The position numbers and the translations under genes were made by a program. Positions 1 through 9,266 of a DNA stretch of 64,000 nucleotides are shown here, in pieces. The notes below the pieces were generated by a model that was given only the letters and a program-made list of their open reading frames with translations, did no database searches and was not told the origin of the DNA. The stretch comes from Tomocerus qinae (Eukaryota; Arthropoda; Collembola; Entomobryomorpha; Tomoceridae). The DNA lies in contig CM034546.1 of the NCBI GenBank assembly GCA_020055645.1, forward strand, positions 117,788,375 to 117,852,374, in the 5' to 3' direction. Numbering within the stretch: position 1 is the first letter of the stretch; every line of letters starts with the position of its first letter.

Positions 1-295
1 CTTAAATCTCTACTCTATATATATTTAGTAAGTCTATCAATGAAAATTATGTAATCAATTTAGCTATTTACATGCAACAATGATTTATAATAATGCTAGT
101 GTATGGTTACTTAATTAGTATTATTAGTTTGGTAAACTGTCTCTTAAGACTTGCATTCATGGAAAAATATTAGTCAATCTGATTGGAGACTCGAATGATT
201 TCTGCTGAAGTATTTTGATATAGTATAAAGAATTCCTAGCAATAAACATTTCTTTTGTTGTCTGTTTATTCATTTGTTTTTTTAATTTCCTTTAG
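1..295 (+). other. Probable intron end preceding the exon at 296
   Basis: No open frame stands out here. The last 50 bases are T/C-rich and run into TTTAG at 291-295, a good 3' splice site for the exon that starts at 296. I read this stretch as the end of an intron of a plus-strand gene entering from the left edge. Confidence 0.4.
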
Positions 296-379
296 GTATT
301 TCGAGATATAACACGGATCACACGTTTTGAATATTACGTGCATCGAGAACATGATTACTATTATGGATGTGATGTTTAG
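296..379 (+). CDS. Putative 3'-terminal coding exon of an unidentified plus-strand gene (5' part outside window)
   Basis: A T-rich tract ending in TTTAG is followed by an open frame of 27 codons and a TAG stop at 377-379. The peptide begins VFRDITRITRFEYYV and ends HDYYYGCDV. It is rich in charged and aromatic residues, unlike the Ile/Leu/Ser/Cys mix of chance frames in this AT-rich DNA, and of the three frames only this one (intron phase 0) runs well beyond ten codons. An AATAAA at 1126-1131 could end the 3' UTR. No family is recognised; the peptide could be the cytoplasmic or secreted tail of a larger protein. The assignment rests on splice signal plus composition only, since the rest of the gene lies to the left of the window. 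Confidence 0.42.
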   Translation, partial: VFRDITRITRFEYYVHREHDYYYGCDV

Positions 380-1125
380 ATGTCTATTTAAATACAGTTA
401 TCTTTTAGTTATTTAATTACAGACTGGTTTAGACTATCATTTTGCCAATGTCATGTAATTTTAAAAAATGTACTGTGCCTTGTTCATTTACCTTCTCCAT
501 TTCATGTTCAACTTTATTATGGTATACTACTTATAGCCGCATTATAATATAGAAATTGCTATTAATTTATTAGCATTGGCCTTTATTACATAGTTAAAAA
601 TGAACTTTTTTCTTGAAGTAACTTCTCTTGCCTTAACTATTACTATTGGATAAACGTGTAATTTAGAGTCTTTGGTGCGTATAGTTTTTGGTGTAAATCT
701 GTATGTTTATTTCATGTTTTCGATACACATAAGCATATTGTTAATAACCTATCGCATTGTTGTTCTCAAATATTGTGTTCACTTGAAAATGAGGTTAAAA
801 TACCATAATATATATATATTGTAATAGCATATATGAATTGTAAAGATTGTATAATTTGAATGAAATACAGTCTTAACATGATAAAGACCTACATAATTTG
901 CTTTATTTCAATATTTGCAAATTTTTTGCATCAAAATCAAAAACATACTGCTGTCCAAAGTGACTTTCGCCATCTGCACAAAATACATTGCCCTGATAAG
1001 TTAAGCGAAGTACATGCAGTGGTCGACTTTGCGCATTTACTCATACAGAGCACTTGTAATGCAGATTTTAGCAGAACATTCGTGACATGTTCATATAATT
1101 TAAGCATAGTGCATGGTTATGATTG

Positions 1126-1131
1126 AATAAA
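1126..1131 (+). terminator. Candidate poly(A) signal AATAAA
   Basis: A canonical AATAAA lies about 750 nt past the stop of the putative terminal exon at 296-379, so it may define that gene's 3' UTR. Chance AATAAA hexamers are common in AT-rich DNA, so this is supportive only. Confidence 0.25.
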
Positions 1132-1149
1132 CGAATGCTCTCTATTTAC

Positions 1150-4100
1150 TTGTGCCAAATGTTTCCCCGGTTCGACTATAATTGTTTTGTCATGGAGTAG
1201 CAGTTACGGGTAATTTAAAGGGTTAATTTCGGTTTATATTTTACTATTTGGTATCTGGCAAACGTGCCTTTGTAATAATATGCCATATCAGCATTCAAGA
1301 GCTCGTGCCGAAACGAAAAGGAAGTATTTTTATAGCTTCTGTTTGATTTACTTCAGCTCTTGAGAATTTTTAGGTGTTTTCCCCGACTTTTATGTACTTT
1401 TAGAGACTAAATATTTGATATTATCGTACTAGACTCGTAGGTAAAAGTGCAAGGACTGTACTTTTTTGTGTAACTGTTTCTAGTTTGAGAATATGCTGCA
1501 GTTGCATGTAGCAAATAGTCAAGAGTACTATGTAGGGGATTTACTAATGTGTTAATGCATAGTAGATGCAACTTTTATTTTAGCATCAGCTCTGTTTTCG
1601 CAAGCCACGAGTGAGAAAGTCATTTGTCAGCATAATTATTGGATTATTCACCTCTGATTCATAGTTCTTCATCCATTATACATTCAACAAGAGCTCCTAA
1701 TACTCCTTAAGTGACTTTAATTCTCCTATTAGCTTGCTACATTAGCTTAAATGTTCAGCGAGCGTGGTTGTGCTTTAAGTAGAACTCCCGGCTTGTTTTT
1801 TTTCTTGTTCACAACGTTATTTCATGTGTTCTAGAATTCAATTGGCAAATAGCTATATATAGTAACTACCAACTGTAATGGCACATTGTTATATCAATTA
1901 TTCTGTACCTATACGTAGTAATGGCACAGACGGAATTTGTCAGTCATCCATAGTTAAAATATATCCTATGTAATCCAATTAGATACTATACACAGGTAGG
2001 TTTACTTAGTATCTAGCTACTGGAAGAAATGAAATATTAAATTATCAGTCCTTTGCTGTACAGCAATATTTACACAATACCCACAATACAATACGCAGAC
2101 TCTTTATTGCAAGATGCTAATAATATTTACTTTTCCGATATCTGATTCTGCATTAATGTATTGCCAATATTGTGCCGACTAGACTAGATGTATTAGCGTA
2201 TATGCAATTCTAATTAAATTAATTCCATCCCAGTGACAATGTAGGGTGTTTAGGGACCATGTGAGGGGTTCTTACTATAATATTATAGTTCACAATGCTC
2301 TACCTACGCACATCTGACGAAGTACAAAATGAAAAAGTATATACTGCTACACCATCGCGTAAATCTACTTGCACCTGGGCAAATCTATTTGCACAATAAT
2401 TACAATAAGTGCGTGTTTAAGTACTTCTGTCTTATTCTACTATACCGTACGCATTAAAACGTAACGGGATTAGTTAGCTTACTCTGTGCATTACATTGTC
2501 AAAGATGTGTATGGTAAAATGTAAATTCTTCCAAGGTGTTAAATGAGCTGACCTAGTATTATCTGTGTAAGACATTTCCGTAGGCAATTAAGTAAATGCT
2601 ACGCACATTCTACACGTGCACAATAGGTTCAGCACTTTTAAGATATGTGGTCTTGCAATGCGTGGTAAATTGTATTTCATGACATTTTGAGCCGTTTTCT
2701 TCTATTCCGTGCATATACGAAAGCGGTGCTAATTTTTGATACGCAATTGTAATTGCAAATAAATACAATTCTTTTAAACAAAATAGCCAAGCAAGTAAAT
2801 ATCGTAAAATCCCATTTTCCAGCGTGTGAAGGACTCTATCTCTATAATCTAAGCTACTATACGTATCTTTTAGCTGTATCTGTATATTTTATAAGATAAA
2901 TAGTTAACTTTGCTAGTGTAAATATTTTCTATATTTTATGATTGTAATTCTATTTTGAGCATGTCATTTTTGAGCATACCTTTTTCAGAATTTTATTGAA
3001 TGTGCATTTTCAATTTACATTCTTTTGACAATGCAAATCCATATGGACATGACCTTGAGGATCCTAAAACTTATTTGCGCGTACGGACTTGCTAAGTCGT
3101 AAAACACGGATGAGCTATGCAATATAGCTTTTTCTCATGGTTGACGAATATGTTATGGAACTATAAAAATGATAGTAAGTGACTAGAAATAATTCTTTAT
3201 AGTTTATAGTTATCTATAAAAATGAGCAGCAATATAGAAATAGATTTCCGTTTGGGAGCGATAAGACTGTAGCTTATCTATTGAAGCACCTCCATTACGT
3301 AGAAGCAGGTAGCTCTGTCATGGATAAACAAAAACAGGACAATCATCATTAAGATGTTTATAGGAGGCATACATGGATATTATGAATGGTAGTAATAATT
3401 ATATTATTGCCCCTAAAGCATTGATAATGGTACCCATTTGTAAAGGGGACAGGTTGTCATAAAGGAACGTGCCTTTTGTCACATTGATATTAACTGCCAC
3501 AGTCGTTCACATCAATTACAAAGCAATAGAATAAACCACCTTTTCTCTCAAGGATAATGACTAATGACATAATACTTTACTACCGAGTTATGTATACTTT
3601 TGGTGTTGAAGAACGTAGTACTTAAAGTGTCAACGCATACTAGCACATGTGTATGATAATTTGTCTATGTAAGGATAGGTAACGTAATTTAAACGTAATA
3701 AACAATGCGTAGATCTATTATGATACTTACGATTAACACAGCAGTAGAGTTGGAGATAATGGGAGGATATTTATTATTGCCTTCATGCAAAATACAGAGG
3801 ATATTGTAAATAGTACATCATCAATGCTCGACCGCATCCCAGAATATCCCACCCGTAATCTAGTATCTATATGTACTATCTTTAGTTTAATTATAAAGTT
3901 AAGTGTCTTGAGAATATTAATACCCAATGATTTTAACAGCTGAAATGACATCCAAGGTGTGGAAAACGTTATTATTATTGGCTTGTAGAGGAATGCTTAG
4001 GTAAGCATTGAAACGTATGCATTATTGCATGGACATTTGAAATTAAAAATTAAATGCATGGCTAGTTGGCTAGTTTTTTACGATAAGTTAGTTTATGAGG

Positions 4101-4417
4101 AACCATAATAGCGGATAGTTATAATGCTACATAAAAATTCAAGTATGATTGTATTGCTCAATTCGAAGAATTCGATACGAATTGTTCAAAATCCTTTTTC
4201 AAACGATAATGCTACCAATTACCTAACTAATGACAATTTGCTCCTGATACCAATTTCCTTAAAAACAAGGGAAATGGCTGGTAAAGGTAAGTACTTTAGC
4301 ATATTAACCTAGGACAATCTCCTCTACAATACAACACCACTGTAGAACATAACCCAAATGAATACCCATTTTACACATTGTCTTTGTTTGAAAGGTAATA
4401 ACTTTACTGAAATGGTA
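1150..4417. other. Non-coding intergenic stretch
   Basis: Only short frames of biased Ile/Leu/Ser composition occur. I see no convincing exon, RNA gene or long repeat here. A GTAAGT after the codons Met-Ala-Gly-Lys (about 4273-4286) was examined and rejected as a gene start. Confidence 0.5.
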
Positions 4418-4636
4418 TAATACTACATATTTTTGAAAATATTTAAACGCCGATGGTTTGAAATTAATGCTTTATATTTAAATGAACAATGTAGTAAATC
4501 AGATGGTGATTCGAAAGTTTCATATATTATACACATTTTTAATTAGTTTTCATCTGAAATACTACCCTACACATTTAACCATGAAGCATAAATTGAATAC
4601 TTCGGAGTTTAAATATTTTCAAAAATAGGTAGTATT
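4418..4636. mobile_element. Foldback MITE-like element, about 219 bp
   Basis: The left arm (about 4419-4506) and right arm (about 4551-4636) are imperfect inverted repeats. The outer 35 bases match best: both arms read ATACTAC, then TATTTTTGAAAATATTTAAAC when taken inward, and similarity continues less perfectly to a match of GTAGTA-TCAGATG near a loop of about 44 nt. A TA dinucleotide abuts both ends (4416-4417 and 4637-4638), consistent with TA target duplication as in Tc1/mariner-derived MITEs. There is no coding capacity. The family is not identified. Confidence 0.6.
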
Positions 4637-4639
4637 TAT

Positions 4640-5511
4640 TTGGAGTATCGTTTTATGCAGATGGAGATTGCATAGGCACTTTTAATCTTGTCTACATACT
4701 ATCTTGAATGAATCTGTACAAAATTGTGTTATGAATACACCTTAAATGTAGAGTAGACAATATTCATGTACTTACTTCAGTGCTACTACAAAATTACAAT
4801 TTGCTTTGGATTTCTACTTGGTATGTTGCTTTTGTTGTCAAGCATAAGGTATGTAATACTAGCACTTTAATGAATAGAAAGTAGGACTTGTTAAATAGAT
4901 GCTAATTGACTGTAATTTCAAGAGCTGGAGTAGTAGAGACGAATAACAATGAAGATGATAATATACGTAAGGAGACTACTAGGCTGGATATAAAGAGTAC
5001 CTACACACACCCATTTGTTTATACTCTACAGGTTGGTCCACATAAACGCTTTATGTTCATGCTTAACAGTAACACTAATAATGTCAGAGATGACTAATCG
5101 GCAACTGAAATAAGCATAAGATATAACTTAAGACGTGTCTCTACGTACTTAACTTAAGAGACTTTCAGCATCCTCTCACTCACACCTTACGCATTCACTC
5201 TCTTCATTTCGTAAGAACTGATCTTTCGGTGAGACCTGCTGGGCCAGGCAATAAGGATAGATCTTTGTTTAGCAACAATAGCTCTGTTGTATAATCCTTG
5301 TTACAAAATACAAGAAAGTAACGAATCTGGGTCGAAATTCCTACTCAATCACATACACACATCTTTGTACCTATAGTCCGAATTTTAGTACTTTTTCAAA
5401 TTAAGTAGAAATATGTGATTTCATGAAGCCCAAAATTCTTCCTGTTCCAAATCTCGTAAAACAAGAAAGTTGTGCTGATTTTTCATTCCATTTTCAACCT
5501 CCTTTGTACAG
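4640..5511 (+). promoter_or_regulatory. Upstream region of the claudin-like gene, probable 5' UTR intron
   Basis: A strong 3' splice site (a pyrimidine-rich tract, then TTTGTACAG ending at 5511) precedes the exon carrying the claudin-like start codon, so at least one untranslated exon should lie upstream. The stretch at about 5160-5229 is slightly richer in C and ends TTTCG followed by GTGAGA, a good donor, and is the best local candidate for that untranslated exon. The exact transcription start cannot be fixed from sequence. Confidence 0.3.
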
Positions 5512-5615
5512 GTCCACGCCTAAATCTAAAGTTACTCCTAGCTAGATTAATTTTTTAACCCTATTTACTCTGCAAAGGATTTTGTATCCTTTAACATTAG
5601 AATAGTGACACAAAC

Positions 5616-7179
5616 ATGGAAGATGATGACAGTTCAAACGGAGTTTGTGGCGGAAGGTCAGTTTTTGGGCACCTCGCAGCACTGTTATTTTTCATAGCGT
5701 TCTTAGTAATATTTACTGCCTATGTATCTCCCGACTGGCTTCGTGTGGATGACGATAAGAAACCTCCTGGAACCAAGTTCCAGAAAATGGGACTCTGGAT
5801 GAGTTGTTACACAGATTTACATGACGCATACTACTACGATCCTTATCTTACGGGCGGATATGATGGGTGTCGATGGGTCTATTATCCCGTTGTGGCAAGA
5901 TTTGCCGATTTAAAAGAATTTACTCTTCCTGGTAAGTCATTTTTCATGGTACATTTTTACTCTCAACTAATTTTATTTCTATTAATACTGCAATTATATT
6001 CCATTATATATACAGGTTTCATCAGATTCTGAAAATATAATGTTTCCTTTCGTAATTCTGTACATTAGTATTAAATGAAACTTGGTCTCACAAGTTCTAA
6101 TCACAACCTCAATAAATTCCCAGCACAAGTATAAAATAGATTTATAGAACTGCTTTTAATATTTTACTACTTGAAATCAAGGAAGATAGATATAGGTAAT
6201 AGGTTAACCTGGAAGAATAATAGTGTGGATGGGACGAGGACAGTAGCGGAGCTGCAACCACGACATTTCCAAATACAATTACAACCTGTCAGTTGACAGG
6301 AGAATTAATTGGCGCCTCCTACTATATAATATCTATCTCATTGACTCACATTACCAATACCATTAACTCCCGCTCAGACTGTTGGACCAAAAAATCTCCT
6401 ACTATAACCCTAGATTTTAGATGGCTTAGCCATGGGTTGCTTGAAATATAAAATGTCATGTTAATGCAATTAGTACATGTGCATCGTTTGTTTTGGTAAA
6501 ATTAGATGAGTCTGATTGGAAATATTATGACAATGTATTGATGAGACATTTTGTTTGTTATATGCTTGTTATGCAATGTGCATGAATCATAGAGAACCTA
6601 ATTTAATTTCGAAGCTAATTGAAAACAATTTGTTAATTTCAGCGTTCTTGATCCCAGTTCAAGTGTTATTCACTCTTTGTTTTCTTCTCCTGCTCATCTG
6701 TTTGTTTCTTGTGATTGTATACATTGCAAGATTTACTACAGAACATGATGGTCTTGTACATTATCTAATAGTTATTGGAATGACATTAAATTCCTCAGGT
6801 ATGTGAAAACATAAATATATTATGTAATCATGACTGAAAACTACAAACCCAAATAAGCAAAATGTTTTACATTAGTGGAAATAATTTGGAATTGGTTATT
6901 TTTTCCAAAGCACTTATGGGGACCGTAGCTGTTATTATCTTCGGATCCATGAGTGCAAGTAGGACGTGGTCACCCGACTGGCAATTCAACTATCCAGCGT
7001 GGGCATTTGTATGTGCTGTAATTGGAGTGGTCCTTGAGCATTTGGCTGGAATCCTCTTTCTTTTGGAAGCAAGTTGTCAATTTCGAAATCGAAAACGATA
7101 TGCACATGGATCATACAATATGTCAACCTTTGGAACACGTGGAACTGCGACTAAAGACTCCAGTCCAAAGAAATCATGA
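5616..7179 (+). CDS. Claudin-like four-pass membrane protein (PMP22/EMP/claudin superfamily), 246 aa
   Basis: Three coding exons: 5616-5931, 6643-6798 and 6911-7179, joined by GT-AG introns of 711 and 112 nt, both phase 1. The ATG is preceded by CAAAC and is the first in the exon that opens at 5512. Transmembrane helices lie at about residues 16-37, 107-135, 144-173 and 189-211. The first extracellular loop carries the superfamily signature: W41, G59-L-W61, C64 and C85. Members of this family build paracellular barriers, in arthropods mainly septate junctions (Sinuous, Megatrachea, Kune-kune and the Pasiflora proteins of Drosophila). I cannot assign it to one subfamily. The second loop ends PDWQFNYPAW just before helix 4, and a basic cytoplasmic tail follows (FRNRKRY). 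The frame ends at TGA 7177-7179 but stays open for another 350 codons (separate entry). Confidence 0.92.
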
Positions 7180-7185
7180 CAATTA
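7177..7185 (+). promoter_or_regulatory. Leaky stop context TGA CAA TTA
   Basis: The stop codon TGA is followed directly by CAA TTA. This matches the CAR-YYA hexamer that makes the tobacco mosaic virus replicase stop leaky and that supports readthrough of all three stop codons when tested. TGA followed by C is also the context most associated with readthrough in Drosophila. Here the motif sits exactly where a long coding-like frame continues. That leakiness happens in this animal is an inference. Confidence 0.75.
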
Positions 7186-8232
7186 ACAGCGGGACAAAAA
7201 CCACAACTTTCTGAAAATAAAGACCTTTCGAGAGAAACTCCTCAACCAAAACCTTCGGCTCCGGTTTCAAATTTCACAGAGCCAGATTCAGAAAGTCGAG
7301 GACTTGTTCCGCGTCTCGTACAAAGGATTACAACAGCAGCTAAAGAATTCCGATCTCCGTCTATTTCCGGTTTATCAGGAAACGAATCATTTCAACCTGC
7401 CACAATTGCATCTACACAGCCTGTAAAAAGTTCTGCAAGAGGTAGTTTTAAAGCAATTTTCAACCCAACTCCAACTGCCTCTTCGGATGACTCTGGAGGA
7501 GAGAACGAAAGTATGATCCAATCTTCCAAAATTCTTCCTAGCAGTACACCTACAAATATCCCTGCGATCATCCCAGTGTCCACAACTACAATTTATTCTC
7601 AACCGCAGACAAAAGAGCCAGAAAAAAAGCAAATGATGTCTTCTGCTTTGATGAGTAAATTTTCGTCGAGGGGAGCCGAGAAGCCTTTGCCACAGACTCA
7701 GCCCCTCTCAAATAAAACAAGCGATGAAATTGACAGAAAAGTTATTGCTGCAATGTCTGCCAACAAACCTTTGTCTACACAACAGCAGCCTCTTTCCACT
7801 CAGAATCTTCCACATTATCCCCCGTCAAGTTATTCAGCAGCATCGACTCTTCGCTCCATTGATAAATATTTCAGCAGAACATCTGCAGAGCCAGAAAAGA
7901 TACCAAGAAAATCTCCTCCTAAACGGGAATCTGATTCAGACTCTTCGCCCCCTCCATTACCTGCAGTTCCACCTCCGAAGAGATTATCCAGTCCTACTAG
8001 GGAAATCCCTATCCACATTGTGGAAGACACTATTCGTGCTAGTAGCAGTGCCAGCAGCAGTTCCAAGCCAATATCCGCTGCTGCAGCAGTGGCCGAAATT
8101 TTGGCAGCGCATAAACCTTTAGCTCTACGAATTCATATACAAAAACAAAAAACTGAAACTTCCTATTCTAAAACTTGTGTAGCTGAACCAAAAAATGGCT
8201 CTGGATTCGATTACAAAGAGTCCTGTTTATAA
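7180..8232 (+). CDS. In-frame C-terminal extension of the claudin-like protein by stop readthrough, 350 codons
   Basis: The frame of the claudin-like exon runs without any stop from CAA at 7180 to TAA at 8230-8232. The first Met codon is at 7513, so 111 codons lack a start and the segment is best read as an extension giving a 597-residue protein. The peptide is Ser/Pro/Lys-rich and probably disordered, as expected for a cytoplasmic tail. It contains a segment like an amphipathic helix (LVPRLVQRITTAAKEF), a proline-rich SH3-ligand-like run PPPLPAVPPPKR at residues 504-515, Ser-rich runs, and an Ala-rich stretch (SAAAAVAEILAAHKP) before the end KESCL. Codon choice looks coding, richer in G and C than the flanks. 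Alternatives are removal of the stop by a 51-nt in-frame intron (GT 7139-7140, AG 7188-7189, weak donor) or a recent nonsense change or sequence error. Confidence 0.75.
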   Translation, partial: QLTAGQKPQLSENKDLSRETPQPKPSAPVSNFTEPDSESRGLVPRLVQRITTAAKEFRSPSISGLSGNESFQPATIASTQPVKSSARGSFKAIFNPTPTASSDDSGGENESMIQSSKILPSSTPTNIPAIIPVSTTTIYSQPQTKEPEKKQMMSSALMSKFSSRGAEKPLPQTQPLSNKTSDEIDRKVIAAMSANKPLSTQQQPLSTQNLPHYPPSSYSAASTLRSIDKYFSRTSAEPEKIPRKSPPKRESDSDSSPPPLPAVPPPKRLSSPTREIPIHIVEDTIRASSSASSSSKPISAAAAVAEILAAHKPLALRIHIQKQKTETSYSKTCVAEPKNGSGFDYKESCL

Positions 8233-8300
8233 ATGGAATGCTTAATACCTACTTTATATACAATTTTATGCTTAAGGTCAACAAATATGCTTTTTAAAGT

Positions 8301-8306
8301 AATAAA
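8301..8306 (+). terminator. Poly(A) signal AATAAA of the claudin-like gene
   Basis: AATAAA lies 69 nt after the TAA that ends the extension, whereas the TGA is over 1100 nt upstream. A second AATAAA follows at 8592-8597. The first signal lying just past the extension, not just past the TGA, shows that the extension is within the mature transcript whichever stop is used. Confidence 0.6.
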
Positions 8307-8828
8307 TCATAATTTTTAAGAATCAAGCTATAAATTGTTAACCTAATGTCATGTCATCGATCAATAACTCCTGATTCCTTGTAAATATTGTTGCTTACTT
8401 ATTTTACATCGTTTTTCATTTACCGTATTTACCCTTTATTGTGTATAGCCACGTCTCCATTCTCACTCTAATTGAACATACCTGTTAACAACAACCATTA
8501 TGTTAATAGACCTAATCAGGTAGACATTACTCTAACTGTAGTCTAAAGTTTTTGTTATTTACATAAATACAGTTTACAAAGTAACATGAAAAATAAACAA
8601 TGTGTTCACTGACTTTTCTAGCATGCGGCCCTTTTGAAATTTCTTAGTCCAAAAACCTTTCCATATTTTATTACTACAATTATTTTGAATTTCAATTTAG
8701 TTGGAAATGTTGGAATTTCATGCATCTATTTCGGATTATTCCACTTTCGCAATGCACTGGTTGATTATGCAAAAAATGTCAATCATAACCATACAGTGTG
8801 ACAAAGGCCGGACAGCGTCACGTAAACT

Positions 8829-9012
8829 GGTCTTAGTAAACTTGCCTTTTGTGCAAAACTATTAACTAGTAACCTTGGTCTTAAATTAAGACTTGAGACC
8901 TCTGTATATTTTATTCTAGGTTCTTTGCTTGAGACTTGTACTTCTTTGGAAAACTGGGTATACTTTTACTGTAACATTTTACTTTTACCGAAAAAGCCAG
9001 TTTACTAAGACG
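8829..9012. mobile_element. Short terminal-inverted-repeat element, 184 bp
   Basis: A perfect 13-bp inverted repeat (GTCTTAGTAAACT at 8830-8842, its complement at 8999-9011) extends inward with a few mismatches to about 21 bp. AACT flanks both ends (8825-8828 and 9013-9016), a possible 4-bp target duplication. The interior has no coding capacity and contains a near-palindrome, GTCTTAAATTAAGAC, around 8879. It is unrelated in end sequence to the element at 4418-4636. Confidence 0.45.
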
Positions 9013-9119
9013 AACTATTATTATTTACTTAGAACCGACAGAGATACTCATTCGACAAAATAGTTTCAGTCGTTAATATTAATAATTGAACTGATATATT
9101 TGAGAAATTTTATGAATTA

Positions 9120-9125
9120 TTTATT
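9120..9125 (-). terminator. Poly(A) signal AATAAA of GSTO (minus strand)
   Basis: TTTATT on the plus strand reads AATAAA on the minus strand, about 140 nt past the GSTO stop codon at 9267-9269. Confidence 0.55.
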
Positions 9126-9266
9126 AATATTTGACAGTGCTTCTTATGGATTAAATTCTGTCCATAGACATTCAATGCACATTGATTATAGGCACCAATA
9201 GAAAAATATGTAATGCTAGTGTAGCAGCAGGTACACCTTAAGTAGCGGAATTAGTTGAGGAAGAAT

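Larger units (their letters stand above)
8233..9266. other. Convergent intergenic gap (3' UTRs and a small repeat)
   Basis: The claudin-like gene (plus) and GSTO (minus) converge here with about 1 kb between their stop codons. It holds the poly(A) signals of both genes and one MITE-like inverted repeat, and no further coding frame. Confidence 0.6.

Noticed and set aside
860-1126. 88-codon plus-strand frame after the left-edge exon
   Set aside because: His/Cys/Phe-rich chance-like composition, and it sits in what looks like a 3' UTR ending at AATAAA 1126.
1573-1668. Acceptor TTTTATTTTAG followed by a 26-codon frame
   Set aside because: Acceptor plausible, but the peptide is short, with no upstream exon and no poly(A) signal at a sensible distance.
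4273-4286. Met-Ala-Gly-Lys followed by a GTAAGT donor, like a histone-variant first exon
   Set aside because: No histone-fold exon follows anywhere before the claudin-like gene.
7177-7179. TGA as selenocysteine codon
   Set aside because: I see no convincing SECIS-like structure in the 3' UTR, claudins are not selenoproteins, and the CAA TTA context explains the site better.
7513-8232. Separate gene starting at the Met at 7513
   Set aside because: The frame is open and coding-like for 111 codons before that Met, directly back to the claudin-like TGA. It has no promoter or splice acceptor of its own.
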